Source: Actinoallomurus sp963736325 (GTDB lineage: Bacteria; Actinomycetota; Actinomycetes; Streptosporangiales; Streptosporangiaceae). Taken from it: DNA of 64,000 nucleotides. This document shows, one piece after another, positions 7,683 through 16,391 of this stretch. The position numbers were made by a program, and so were the translations under genes. Positions within the stretch are counted from its first letter, which is position 1. Every line of letters starts with the position of its first letter. The DNA lies in assembly GCA_963736325.1 (NCBI GenBank), contig CAVTOG010000017.1, positions 558,001-622,000 of the forward strand. Reading direction: 5' to 3'. The notes below the pieces were generated by a model. The model had not been told where the DNA came from. It saw only the letters and a program-made list of their open reading frames with translations, and did not search any database.

Positions 7683-8788
7683 GCCCGTGGGAGGCTCGCC
7701 CGGAACACGGTGCCGTCGCCCGTCAGGGTGATCGGGTCGCCGCGGTGCCCAGCGAAGACCGCGTCGCCGCGGCGCAGGCCGACCTCCCGGTCGCCGCGCC
7801 GGAGGCGTACGGCGCCGTCGGCGCACAGGAGGAGCTGCGGGCCGCCCGCGGCCAGGACCGGCTCGCCGGCGGCGCTCAGGCGTGACAGCCGGAACTCCGG
7901 CGCGGGGGTCCGGTAGACGTCCGCGCCGTCCTCGCGCTCGGGCTCGACGACGTGCGGCGGGCCGGGTTCGAAGGACGCGATGGCCAGTAGCTCCGGCACG
8001 TCTACGTGTTTGGGGGTGAGGCCCGCCCGCAGGACGTTGTCCGAGGCGGCCATCAGCTCGACGCCGGTGCCGTCGAGGTAGGCGTGCGGCACCCCGGCCG
8101 AGACGTAGAGCGCCTGGCCCGGTGTGAGGCGCACCTCGTTCATCAGCATGGCCACGATCACGCCCATGTCGCCCGGATAGCGCGCCGCCAGCGAGGCGTA
8201 CGGCTCGGGGGCCGCGCCGGCCTCGGCGACCGCTTTGTCGGCATCTGGCCAAGTCAGGAGGGTCTCGATGGCGGCGCGCAGGTCACCGCGCGCGACGGTC
8301 TCGGCGACCGGCGACAGGCTCGGCACGTACGCGAGGAGCGCGGCGGCCTCGCGCGGGTCGCGCAGGCCGCACAGTGCCTGGAAGTCGGTCAGCGCGCACA
8401 GCAGCTCCGGCTTCGGCCAGGAGTCCTTGTAGTTGCGCGCCGGGTCGCCGAGCGGGGTGCGCTCGGCGGCGAACCCTCGTTCGGCCTGCGCGCGGTCGGG
8501 GTGGACCTGCAAGGACAGCGGCGCGGCCACCGCGAGGACCTTCAGCAGGAACGGCAGCCGTGGCCCGAAGGCGGCCACCGCGTCCGGGCCCAGCGCCGCG
8601 TCGGGGTCGGCCGCGATGTGGGTCTCCAGGGAGTCGCCGGAGCTCAGCCGGGACGGTGCGGCGGGGTGCGCGCCGATCCACAGCTCGGCCTGCGGCTCGC
8701 CCGCGGGGCCAGGGCGGCCGAGGAAGTCGGCGAGGACGGTGCGGGACCCCCAGGAGTAGGCCTGGATGGGGTTGTCGAGTGTTCGCAT
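7679..8788 (-). CDS. manA: Mannose-6-phosphate isomerase, class I
   Basis: This is a 369-residue zinc enzyme that interconverts mannose-6-phosphate and fructose-6-phosphate. Visible family marks are the MRTLDNPIQAYSWGSRTVLA start, ELWIGAHPAAPS, PFLLKVLAVAAPLSLQVHPD with zinc-ligand Gln/His, NYKDSWPKPELLCALTDFQA, and QALYVSAGVPHAYLDGTGVE with the C-terminal zinc ligands. It is the last gene of the seven-gene minus-strand operon and its ATG overlaps the stop of the ROK kinase gene. In the operon it would finish the route from imported mannose units into glycolysis. Confidence 0.94.
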   Translation of the reverse strand: MRTLDNPIQAYSWGSRTVLADFLGRPGPAGEPQAELWIGAHPAAPSRLSSGDSLETHIAADPDAALGPDAVAAFGPRLPFLLKVLAVAAPLSLQVHPDRAQAERGFAAERTPLGDPARNYKDSWPKPELLCALTDFQALCGLRDPREAAALLAYVPSLSPVAETVARGDLRAAIETLLTWPDADKAVAEAGAAPEPYASLAARYPGDMGVIVAMLMNEVRLTPGQALYVSAGVPHAYLDGTGVELMAASDNVLRAGLTPKHVDVPELLAIASFEPGPPHVVEPEREDGADVYRTPAPEFRLSRLSAAGEPVLAAGGPQLLLCADGAVRLRRGDREVGLRRGDAVFAGHRGDPITLTGDGTVFRASLPRA

Positions 8789-9738
8789 CAGACCGGCTCC
8801 GGTTCGCGGACGAGGGCGGCGGCGCCCAGGAGGCCCGCATACCCGTCGAGCTGGGATGGGACGACCTCGGCGCGGCGGACGAACGCGAGGCCGGCGTAGG
8901 TACGCAGCGCGCGGCGGAGCGGCGGCTCGAGAACGTCCCAGGAGCGGGACACGCCTCCGCCGATCACGACGCGGTCGAGGTCGCAGAGGGCGGCGGCGCC
9001 GGCGATCGCCGCGGCCAGCGCGCGTGCGGCGCGGTCGTAGGCGGCCACGGCCACCTGATGGCCTTCGCGCGCCGCGCCGGCCAGCGCCGCGGCGTCCGGG
9101 GCCTCGTGCCGCCAGCCTTCGCGGAGCGCCCAGCGCACCATCGCCGGGCCGGAGGTCATCGTCTCGACGCAGCCGCGCGCCCCGCAGGGGCAGGGCTCGC
9201 CGTCGAGGTCGACGACGGTGTGGCCGATGTGACCGGCGTTGCCGGTGGTGCCGGTGTGGACGCGGCCGTCGAGGATGAGGCCGCCGCCGACGCCGGTCGA
9301 GACGACCATGCCGAGCATCGCGCGCGTTCCGCGCCCGGCGCCGTAGCGGTATTCGCCGAACGCGCTCGCGATGGCGTCGTTGACCAGGACGGTGGGTCGC
9401 CCGCCGAGCAGGACGGACAGCCGGTCGCGTACGGGGAAGCCGCGCCAGCCGGGGATGTTGACCGGGCTGACCGTGCCGGCGATCGCGTCGAGGGGGCCGG
9501 CGGAGCCGATGCCGGCCCCGGCGATGTCGTGGTCGCCCGCCGCCTCCGTAACGGTGGAGGCGAGCGCGGCCCAGACCGCCTCGGCGTCACCGGCCGGTGT
9601 GGGGCGGGTCACGGGCGTGCTCAGCGTGCCGTCGGCGCGCACGACCGCGGCGGCGAGCTTGGTGCCGCCGACGTCGACGGCGAGGACGCCCGCGCCGGGA
9701 GGCGAGGGGCCCGTGGCGGCCTCCCGGACTGCGGTCAC
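8788..9738 (-). CDS. ROK-family sugar kinase
   Basis: This is a 316-residue ROK protein without an N-terminal DNA-binding domain, so it is an enzyme rather than a repressor. It has the phosphate motif LAVDVGGTKLAAAVV at about residues 19–33, LVNDAIASAFGEYRYGAG, VVSTGVGGGLILDG, and the ROK zinc signature GHIGHTVVDLDGEPCPCG ending ARGCVE. The start is a GTG whose bases overlap the stop of the GH gene (GTGA), so translation is coupled. Beside manA it is best read as a mannokinase or broad glucokinase making hexose-6-phosphate; specificity is inferred from context. Confidence 0.9.
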   Translation of the reverse strand: MTAVREAATGPSPPGAGVLAVDVGGTKLAAAVVRADGTLSTPVTRPTPAGDAEAVWAALASTVTEAAGDHDIAGAGIGSAGPLDAIAGTVSPVNIPGWRGFPVRDRLSVLLGGRPTVLVNDAIASAFGEYRYGAGRGTRAMLGMVVSTGVGGGLILDGRVHTGTTGNAGHIGHTVVDLDGEPCPCGARGCVETMTSGPAMVRWALREGWRHEAPDAAALAGAAREGHQVAVAAYDRAARALAAAIAGAAALCDLDRVVIGGGVSRSWDVLEPPLRRALRTYAGLAFVRRAEVVPSQLDGYAGLLGAAALVREPEPV

Positions 9739-11615
9739 GGTTGAAGCTCCAGCACCTGCACACCATACGGTGCCAGCACGACCTCCTCGAAACCTTCGGC
9801 GCCGGCGGGCCGGACGCAGAGTTCGGTGCCAGCCTGGCTGACCAGCACGGCGAATCGGGTGCCGTCCGCGCGCACGAGGACGTCAGCGGACACCCTGGGG
9901 TCCGGGGTCGTGACCGGGCGGCGCACTCCGGCGACCTCGGCGAGCGCATCGTAGAGGCGGTGGGTGTCCTCGGGGTTCACGCGTGGCGTGACCGCGGCCA
10001 TGTGCTCCAGCGGGTAGGTGCAGAAGATCACCTGGCCGTCGCCGTGGCGGCGGCGCAGCAGCGCGGGCCGTCCGTGCGCGTCGGTCGCGACGACCTCCGC
10101 CGACGTGGGCCGCACCGGCAGGTACGTACGGCTGTGCGGCGTGCCGCCCGCGCGGAACCGCAGCCGGGCGCCCTCGGTGAGGGGGCCGAGGTCACGCGTG
10201 AAGGTCAGCTCCACGACGTCGTCCTCGATCGGGTCGGCCAGACCGTACGTCAGCCGGTGCTCCACGCCGAACAGCTCGTTCATGTGGGAGTACCAGGGGC
10301 CGCGCTGGTTGCCGTGCGGTCCCGCGCAGTAGGACACGTAGACGGTCGCGCCGCCGCGCGCGAGCTCGTCGAGGCGGTGCCAGCCGGGCCCGGTCAGCTG
10401 CTTGGCGGACGGCACGACGTAGAGGCGCGCGTCGCCGTCGATGCCGTCCGTCTCGCGGGTGAGGCCGAACGGCAGGTCCGCGGAGCGCCCGGTGACGTAC
10501 GCCTGCCGGAGCGTGTCGAAGACGTGCGCGCGGTCTTCCGGCACGGTGAACGGGAAGGCGCCCTCGATGACGGAGGGGACGACGAGGGCGGCGTCGGCGT
10601 CGGCGCGTTCGCACGAGGCCAGGTCGATCCGGTCCAGGGTGCGGGCGAAGTCCCGCATCTCCCGCAGCGCCGGTTTGGGCGTGCCGTCGGCGGTGGTCAG
10701 CCCGAAGTGCAGCTCGAAGGGGTGATGGCTGTACGGGGGCTGGCCGACCAGGTCGAAGTCGGTGTTGTTCCAGGCGATCCAGCCGGTGGCGCCGCCGAGC
10801 AGGGTGTTGTGGAGGACCTGCCGGTAGTAGTGCCCGGCGTTGTCGTCGGCGGCGAAGTCGGAGGAGCAGCCGAACTCCTCCAGCACGACGGGCCGCCCGA
10901 ACGTCCCGGCCAGCTCGCAGATGAACGCCGCGCCGTAGTGCTGGCGGGCGAGGTCGTCCTCCATCCGGTAGACGTGCGGGCCGACGAAGTCGGTGAAGGC
11001 GGCCAGCTCGCGCACCGAGAACCCGTTGTCCTCGCCGGTCACCTCCACGCCCCAGGCGCCGTCGCCGATGGAGACCGGCTCCTTGGCGCCCCCGGCGTGC
11101 ACGGCCCGCACCATGATCCGCGCCCAGCTCGTGACCTGCTCGGTCGTCGCGCGCCCGCCGTAGATCGGCATCTCGTTGGTGATCAGCCATCCCGCGATCG
11201 CGGGGTGGCCGGTGAACCTGCGGGTCATCTCCTCGGCGAACCACGCCTGCCGGTCGACCATCCACACGTCCGCGTACAGGTCGCGGCCGTTCCGCCAGGC
11301 GGGGTCCCAGTTCTCCCCGGACATGTGGCCGACGATGAAGGTCGGGACGGTGGTGAGCCCGCACTCGGCGTGCGCCTCGAGGAAGTCGGCGAACCGCTCG
11401 ACGAGGGTCTCGTCGATCCGGTCCGGCTCGGGCATGAAGTCGGGCCAGTAGAAGAACGACCGGGTGACGTTGAGTCCGTGGTCGCCCAGGACGTCCAGTT
11501 CGGCCCGCACCACGTCCGGGTCGTAGGAACGCCACATGAGCGGGCCGCCGGTGCGGGACCAGTAGTTGACGCCGAGCCACGCGGGGATCGGGAGTTTGGC
11601 GAAGTTGCGTTTCAG
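9735..11615 (-). CDS. GH5-like (clan GH-A) glycoside hydrolase, probably acting on beta-mannosides
   Basis: This is a cytosolic clan-A glycosidase of about 626 residues: a TIM barrel of ~370 residues followed by a glutamine-amidotransferase-like/beta-sandwich C-terminal part. The acid/base Glu is in GWLITNEMPIYGG and the nucleophile in RPVVLEEFGCSSDF. The only canonical start in frame is ATG 11537, which would remove a typical first strand (IPAWLGVNYWSRTGGPLMW). That segment lies just upstream, in frame, after a TGA and with no ATG, GTG or TTG, so I propose a CTG start at 11615 with GGGAG eight bases before it. It lies 13 bases after the permease gene and overlaps the ROK kinase gene. Mannoside specificity comes from the operon (ManA), not from the sequence. 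Confidence 0.8.
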   Translation of the reverse strand: MKRNFAKLPIPAWLGVNYWSRTGGPLMWRSYDPDVVRAELDVLGDHGLNVTRSFFYWPDFMPEPDRIDETLVERFADFLEAHAECGLTTVPTFIVGHMSGENWDPAWRNGRDLYADVWMVDRQAWFAEEMTRRFTGHPAIAGWLITNEMPIYGGRATTEQVTSWARIMVRAVHAGGAKEPVSIGDGAWGVEVTGEDNGFSVRELAAFTDFVGPHVYRMEDDLARQHYGAAFICELAGTFGRPVVLEEFGCSSDFAADDNAGHYYRQVLHNTLLGGATGWIAWNNTDFDLVGQPPYSHHPFELHFGLTTADGTPKPALREMRDFARTLDRIDLASCERADADAALVVPSVIEGAFPFTVPEDRAHVFDTLRQAYVTGRSADLPFGLTRETDGIDGDARLYVVPSAKQLTGPGWHRLDELARGGATVYVSYCAGPHGNQRGPWYSHMNELFGVEHRLTYGLADPIEDDVVELTFTRDLGPLTEGARLRFRAGGTPHSRTYLPVRPTSAEVVATDAHGRPALLRRRHGDGQVIFCTYPLEHMAAVTPRVNPEDTHRLYDALAEVAGVRRPVTTPDPRVSADVLVRADGTRFAVLVSQAGTELCVRPAGAEGFEEVVLAPYGVQVLELQP

Positions 11616-11628
11616 TGTGATTCTCCCG

Positions 11629-12471
11629 TCATGACTTGACCGCGCCCGCGGTCAGACCGTGCACCAGGAAGCGCTGCAGCCCGAGGAAGCCGGCCACGAC
11701 CGGCAGGCTGATCACGAGCGACGCCGCCATCACCTGGTTCCAGTAGACGTTCGACTGGTTGGCGTATCCGCGCAGGCCGACCGCGAGCGTACGGGTCGAC
11801 TCGTCGGTGAGGACCGAGGCGAACAGCACCTCGCCCCAGGCCGTCATGAACGCGTAGATGGCGACCGCGACGATGCCGGGGGCGGCGACCGGCAGGATCA
11901 CGCGGAACAGAGTGCGCAGCGGCCCGGCGCCGTCGACACGCGCCGCTTCGTCCAGCTCGCGCGGGATCGTGTCGAAGTAGCCGGCGATCAGCCAGATCGA
12001 GAACGGCAGCGCGAAGGTGAGGTAGGTGATGATGAGCCCGGTGCGGCTGCCGTACAGCTGGACGCCGGTGTAGCGGTCGATGTTGACGAAGATCAGGAAC
12101 AGCGGCAGCAGGAACAGGATGCCGGGGAACATCTGCGTCGACAGCACCACGGTCATGAACGAACCGCGTCCGGTAAACCGGTAACGGCTGACGGCGTACC
12201 CGGTGAGGATCGCGATCGCCACCGAGAGGACCGTCGCTGAGCAGGAGACGACCAGGCTGTTCACGAAGTAGCGGCCGAGCGGCACCGTGTGCCACATGTC
12301 CGCGAACGGCCGGAGCGTCACGTGCGTGGGCACCCACGTGAACGCGCCCTGGACGTCTTTCAGCGGCTTGATCGACGAGACCGCCATGACGTACAGCGGC
12401 ACCGCGGTGAAGACCACCAGCACGCCCAGGACGACGGCGCGCGTGACCTTGGTCGCCCGCGACTCACGCAT
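11629..12471 (-). CDS. Carbohydrate ABC transporter permease (MalG type)
   Basis: This is a 280-residue inner-membrane permease with about six membrane segments, the first near residues 10–30 (AVVLGVLVVFTAVPLYVMAV). The ATPase-contact EAA loop reads ELDEAARVDGAGPLRTLFRV at about residue 187, followed by ILP. It starts inside the end of the MalF-type gene (eight-base overlap). No ATP-binding gene is in the operon, as usual for actinobacterial sugar importers that share an MsiK-type ATPase encoded elsewhere; msiK is not in this window. Confidence 0.93.
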   Translation of the reverse strand: MRESRATKVTRAVVLGVLVVFTAVPLYVMAVSSIKPLKDVQGAFTWVPTHVTLRPFADMWHTVPLGRYFVNSLVVSCSATVLSVAIAILTGYAVSRYRFTGRGSFMTVVLSTQMFPGILFLLPLFLIFVNIDRYTGVQLYGSRTGLIITYLTFALPFSIWLIAGYFDTIPRELDEAARVDGAGPLRTLFRVILPVAAPGIVAVAIYAFMTAWGEVLFASVLTDESTRTLAVGLRGYANQSNVYWNQVMAASLVISLPVVAGFLGLQRFLVHGLTAGAVKS

Positions 12472-13390
12472 GGCGCCTCCTCAGCCGCCCGGTTCCGAGA
12501 TACCCGAGGGTCACGACCAGCAGGAACACCAGCAGCAGCACCGACATCGCCGAGCCCACGCCGAAGTTCCACGTCAGGAAGGACGCGTTGTAGATGTGGA
12601 TGGAGATCACGTCCGCGGCGGCGGGCGGCTGGTCGAACAGGATGTAGGCGGTGTTGAAGTCGTTGAACGTCCACAGGAACAGGACGATCATCAGCACGCT
12701 GTTGACCGGGCGCAGCAGCGGCATCGTGACCGACCGCAGCCGGCGCAGCTGTCCGGCGCCGTCGATGGCGGCGGCCTCGTGCAGCTCGGTGGGGATGCCC
12801 TGCAGGCCGGCCGTCAGCGTCAGGAACGCGAACGGCCACATGCGCCAGATCCCGATGACGACCAGCGCGACGAAGCTGTTGTCGCCCAGCAGCCAGAACG
12901 GGTGCGAACGCACCAGCCCGAATTGTGACAGGACGGCGTTCACCAGGCCGGTGTCCCGCTGGAACATGAACCGCCAGGTGATCACGGCGGTGAAGACCGG
13001 CAGGGCGTACGGGACGAGGAACAGCGTGCGCAGGAACGCCCGGCCGCGGAACGGGCGTTCCATGAGCACCGCCGCGGACACGCCGAGCAGCCACGAGAAC
13101 GCCACGACGAGGGCGGTGACCGCGACGGTGACGAAGAAAGAGTGCAGCAGCTCCTTGCCCGCCGGGCCGTTGAAGTCCGTCGCGACGCGGTAGTTCGACA
13201 GGCCCGTGTACGGCGCCGCCGTCCAGTTGCGGATGAAGAACTGTGTGAGGTGCAGCAGGCTCATCCACGCCCCGACCAGCATCGGGACGACGTGGATCGC
13301 CAGCTCGGCGATGAGCGCGGGCACCAGCAGGAGGTAGGGGAACAACCTCCTGCCGGAGCCGCGCCGTGCGAGGGCGAGCGTACGGCTCAT
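12464..13390 (-). CDS. Carbohydrate ABC transporter permease (MalF type)
   Basis: This is a 308-residue permease with an N-terminal membrane anchor (YLLLVPALIAELAIHVVPML) and five further segments. The EAA loop is ELHEAAAIDGAGQLRRLRSV followed by TMP. The ATG overlaps the stop of the solute-binding gene (ATGA), so it is coupled to it. It pairs with the MalG-type gene at 11629–12471 to form the membrane channel for the imported oligosaccharide. Confidence 0.93.
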   Translation of the reverse strand: MSRTLALARRGSGRRLFPYLLLVPALIAELAIHVVPMLVGAWMSLLHLTQFFIRNWTAAPYTGLSNYRVATDFNGPAGKELLHSFFVTVAVTALVVAFSWLLGVSAAVLMERPFRGRAFLRTLFLVPYALPVFTAVITWRFMFQRDTGLVNAVLSQFGLVRSHPFWLLGDNSFVALVVIGIWRMWPFAFLTLTAGLQGIPTELHEAAAIDGAGQLRRLRSVTMPLLRPVNSVLMIVLFLWTFNDFNTAYILFDQPPAAADVISIHIYNASFLTWNFGVGSAMSVLLLVFLLVVTLGYLGTGRLRRRHA

Positions 13391-14697
13391 CCGCCGGACT
13401 GCATCTTCTTGTCCGCGGCGGAGAGCCTGCTCATGATCGTCTGGTCGTCGACCGGCCGCCCGGCCGCCGCGTCGGCGATGAGCTGCTTGACGGCGTTGCC
13501 GACGAGCGTCTCGAACTGCGCCTCCTGCGGGATCATCGGCATGGTCTCGGCGGCGTTCGCGAGCACCTGCTTGAACGTCTGGATCTCGGGCGTCCGGAAC
13601 TTCGGGTCCTGGTACGCGTCGGCCACGACCGGCAGGTCACCGAAGGCACCGTTGAGGATCGTCTGCTCCTTCGGGCTGGTCAGGAACTCCACCAGCTTGA
13701 GCGCGCCGTCCTTGTTCCCGGTGTTCTTGAAGACGCCGACGTTGATCCCGGCGACGTGGCTGCTGACCTTGCGGCCGCCGGCGGGCAGCGGGTCGGGCAC
13801 CGGGATCGGCGCGACGCCGAACCCCGACGCCTTCATGCCGTTCTCCTGGATGCCGGTCGTGGCGTAGCTCTGGATCATCATCATGCCGAACCTGCCGGCC
13901 GCGAAGTCCTTCAGGACGTCGGAGTCGTTGAGGTACTCCGCGTCGCTCGGGTCGACGACCTTGTCGGCCGACATCAGGTCGAGGTACTGCTTCACACCGG
14001 CGACCATCTGCGGCGAGTCGAAGCCGGGCCGGCCGCCCTGGAACAGCCGTGCGCCCTGCTGCGCGCCGAACATGAACGCGAAGTGCGCCGCCTCGGTGTA
14101 GCTGGCGCCGAGGATGCCCACGCCGTACCGCTTCTTGGCCGGGTCGGTGAGCTTGCGCGCGTCGGCGACGAGCTCCTGCCAGGTACGCGGCGGTCCGTCG
14201 ATGCCGGCCTGGGCGAACATCTTCTTGTTGTAGAAGAGCCCGTACGCGAGGCCGTAGAGCGGGACGAACGCCGGAGGCTTCCCGGGCGCGCCGGTCGAGG
14301 TGAGCGTGGAGGGGATGAAGCGGTTCCGGCCGCCGACCTTGGCGATGGTCTTGTCGTCGAACGATTGGAAGGCCCCGGTGGCCTGCAACGACGCCGACCA
14401 CGTGTTGCCGACGTTGAGGACGTCCGGGCCCTGGCCGCTGGAGGTCGCGGCGAGGATCCGGTTGAGGAGATCGGGCCAGCCGATCACTTCGAGCTTGACC
14501 TTGATGCCGGTGCTCTGCTCGAACTTCTTCAGCTCCGGTTCGAGCACCTGCTTGTCCTGCTCCAGGCTCCTGCCCTGGTTGCTCGCCCAGTAGGTGAGCG
14601 TCTTGGACGACGAACCGCCGCCGCCTCCTCCGCAGGCTGTCGGCCCGGTGAGGATCAGAGCGCCCGTGACGAGCGCCGCGACTCTGCGTCTTCTCAT
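13387..14697 (-). CDS. Sugar ABC transporter solute-binding lipoprotein
   Basis: This is a 436-residue extracellular binding protein. The signal ends in a lipobox-like LTGPTAC with the lipidated Cys at about 22, then a Gly/Ser linker (CGGGGGGSSSKTL). The body is typical of cluster D sugar binders: LTYWASNQGRSLEQDKQVLE, GIKVKLEVIGWPDLLNRILA, GQGPDVLNVGNTWSASLQAT, FVPLYGLAYGLFYNKKMFAQ. It is the first gene of the transport part of the operon. A perfect AAACCGGTTT palindrome lies 43 bases upstream, so it likely has its own LacI-controlled promoter. Confidence 0.94.
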   Translation of the reverse strand: MRRRRVAALVTGALILTGPTACGGGGGGSSSKTLTYWASNQGRSLEQDKQVLEPELKKFEQSTGIKVKLEVIGWPDLLNRILAATSSGQGPDVLNVGNTWSASLQATGAFQSFDDKTIAKVGGRNRFIPSTLTSTGAPGKPPAFVPLYGLAYGLFYNKKMFAQAGIDGPPRTWQELVADARKLTDPAKKRYGVGILGASYTEAAHFAFMFGAQQGARLFQGGRPGFDSPQMVAGVKQYLDLMSADKVVDPSDAEYLNDSDVLKDFAAGRFGMMMIQSYATTGIQENGMKASGFGVAPIPVPDPLPAGGRKVSSHVAGINVGVFKNTGNKDGALKLVEFLTSPKEQTILNGAFGDLPVVADAYQDPKFRTPEIQTFKQVLANAAETMPMIPQEAQFETLVGNAVKQLIADAAAGRPVDDQTIMSRLSAADKKMQSGG

Positions 14698-14739
14698 TTC
14701 CAGACTCCTGAACTCCCGGCGTTAGTGCATGGCACCACT

Positions 14740-14749
14740 AAACCGGTTT
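14740..14749. promoter_or_regulatory. LacI-type operator AAACCGGTTT before the solute-binding gene
   Basis: This is a perfect 10-base palindrome in the 73-base gap between the LacI gene stop and the binding-protein start. A near copy (GAACCGGTTT) lies before the lacI gene itself at 15819. The CG centre and length fit LacI-family sites. The matched pair implies that the repressor at 14771–15790 controls both the transporter operon and itself. Confidence 0.75.
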
Positions 14750-14770
14750 TGGGTCAACAGTCCAGGAGGG

Positions 14771-15790
14771 TCAGGATGGGCGGGCGGGCCGTCCGGTGCT
14801 CGCGCGCGGCGCGAGCATGGGGGTGGCGTGGCAGGCGCTGTCGACCTCGTGCCCGGCGGCCAGATCGGCCAGACGGCGCGCGACCTGCGCACCGTACGCG
14901 GGGATGTCGAGGCTGACCGCGGTCAGCGGCGGGTGCACCAGCCGGCACAGGACCGAGTCGTCCCACGCGACGATCGAGAGGCGGCCGGGCACCGGCACGC
15001 CCATCTCGGAGGCGACCGAGAGCCCGGCGACGGCCATGATGTCGTTGTCGTAGACGATCGCGCTGGGCGGCTCGGCGGACGACAGCAGCCGCCGCGTGAC
15101 GCGCGCGCCCTCCTCGCCGGTGTAGTCGGTGCTCTCCTCGATCGCGGTGACGCCGAGTTTGCCGGCGGCCTCGGCGAAGGCCTCGCTGCGTACGGCCGTG
15201 TGCCACAGCCGCGTCATCCCGGCGACGCGCGCGATCCGGCGGTGGCCGAGAGCGGCCAGGTACTCAACGACCGACCGCACCGCTCCGACCTCGTCGTTCC
15301 ACAGGCCGGGCAGCCCGGCCAGGCCCTGCGGCCCGCCGACGACGACGGCCGGCAGGCCCAGCTCCGCCAGAAGCGCGGTCCGCTCGTCGTCGACCCGCAG
15401 GTCGACGACGAAGACCCCGTCCACACGCCGCTGGGCCCACCAGCGGCGGTAGGTGGCGTTCTGGGCGGCGGGATCCTCGTTGACCTGGAGCAGGAGCGCG
15501 ATGTCGCGGCCCGCCAGCTCGCTCTCGATGCCCGAGATGAGCTGCATGAAGAACGGCTCGATGCCGAGCGTGCTCGCGGGCCGGTCGACGACGAGCCCGA
15601 GCACGTCCGCGCGCCCACCCGACAGGGCGCGCGCGGCTCGGCTCGGCTGCCATCCCATCTCCTGGGCGATGAGCACGATGCGGCCGCGCGTCGCCTCCGA
15701 GACACCGGGCCTGCCGTTCAGGGCGAAGGACACCGTGCTCTTGGTCACGCCCGCCCGGCGCGCGATGTCCGCGATCGTCGGACGTTTCAT
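14771..15790 (-). CDS. LacI-family transcriptional repressor of the mannoside-type operon
   Basis: This is a 339-residue regulator. I start it at ATG 15790 (MKRPTIADIARRAGVTKSTV); the open frame continues upstream but that part is not LacI-like. The helix-turn-helix and hinge (SFALNGRPGVSEATR, then SRAARALSGGRADVLGLVV) are followed by a periplasmic-binding-like ligand domain, with DGVFVVDLRVDDE, RRIARVAGM, SAIVYDNDIMAVAGL and LSIVAWDDSVLC. It is the first gene of the operon region on the minus strand. It likely binds the AACCGGTT sites on both sides and releases them on an intracellular sugar. Confidence 0.92.
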   Translation of the reverse strand: MKRPTIADIARRAGVTKSTVSFALNGRPGVSEATRGRIVLIAQEMGWQPSRAARALSGGRADVLGLVVDRPASTLGIEPFFMQLISGIESELAGRDIALLLQVNEDPAAQNATYRRWWAQRRVDGVFVVDLRVDDERTALLAELGLPAVVVGGPQGLAGLPGLWNDEVGAVRSVVEYLAALGHRRIARVAGMTRLWHTAVRSEAFAEAAGKLGVTAIEESTDYTGEEGARVTRRLLSSAEPPSAIVYDNDIMAVAGLSVASEMGVPVPGRLSIVAWDDSVLCRLVHPPLTAVSLDIPAYGAQVARRLADLAAGHEVDSACHATPMLAPRASTGRPARPS

Positions 15791-15818
15791 TGGGCCACCC
15801 CCCGTATGCCGATTCACC

Positions 15819-15828
15819 GAACCGGTTT
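15819..15828. promoter_or_regulatory. LacI-type operator GAACCGGTTT before lacI (autoregulation)
   Basis: The core AACCGGTT is identical to the site at 14740–14749. It lies about 30 bases upstream of the lacI ATG (15790), which fits negative autoregulation. Confidence 0.7.
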
Positions 15829-15944
15829 TGTACCTGTCCACGACTCTAACCCCGCTCGCTCTGATTCTCGCCCACCCGCCGGTGGCCTGACGCCGTTTCA
15901 CCCAGGTGTTCCGATCTTCGTCGCGGTCGCGGCATGCTGGCGGG

Positions 15945-16337
15945 ATGCGAGTGCGCTGTGTGGGAGCGATCGTCCACGACGCGGGCGGGCGGCTGCTCGT
16001 CATCCGGCGCGGGCACCCGCCCGGCGAGGGGCTGTGGTCGCTGCCGGGCGGCCGCGCCGAGCCCGGTGAGTCCGACGAGGAGGCCGTCGTACGGGAGCTG
16101 GCCGAGGAGACCGGCCTGAGCGTCGCCACGGGCCGTCTCGTCGGGTCGGTCGACCGGCCGGGGCCGGGCGGCCTCACGTACGACATCCGCGACTACGCGG
16201 CGACGGTGACCGGCGGCGTCCTGCGCGCCGGCGACGACGCGAGCGAGGCCCGCTGGGCGACCACGGACGAACTGCGCGCCCTGCCCACCACCGACGGCCT
16301 GCTCGAGGCCCTGTCGGAGTGGGGCGTCCTCCGCTGA
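15945..16337 (+). CDS. Nudix hydrolase
   Basis: This is a 130-residue Nudix hydrolase that would cleave a nucleoside-diphosphate-linked substrate. I start it at ATG 15945 (MRVRCVGAIVHDAGGRLLVI). The Nudix box is complete: GGRAEPGESDEEAVVRELAE followed by ETGL, with every catalytic Glu present. The front strand LLVIRRGHPPGEGLWSLPGG is typical of MutT/ADP-ribose pyrophosphatase types, but the substrate cannot be named. No clear ribosome site precedes the start. Confidence 0.9.
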   Translation: MRVRCVGAIVHDAGGRLLVIRRGHPPGEGLWSLPGGRAEPGESDEEAVVRELAEETGLSVATGRLVGSVDRPGPGGLTYDIRDYAATVTGGVLRAGDDASEARWATTDELRALPTTDGLLEALSEWGVLR

Positions 16338-16357
16338 GAGGCACCCGGCGGACCGTG

Positions 16358-16382
16358 GGGCGGCCCCGTCACGGGGCCGCCC
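16358..16382. terminator. GC-rich hairpin terminator between convergent genes
   Basis: GGGCGGCCCCGT and ACGGGGCCGCCC form a 12-base stem 20 bases after the Nudix stop and just before the end of the minus-strand MFS gene. Without a T-run it is a probable, not certain, bidirectional terminator. Confidence 0.6.
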
Positions 16383-16391
16383 ACGAGCAGG

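Noticed and set aside
6075..8252. A 725-codon minus-strand open frame crossing three genes
   Set aside because: It joins the antisense of the SGNH esterase with out-of-frame manA and DHFR-like sequence; no coherent domain is present.
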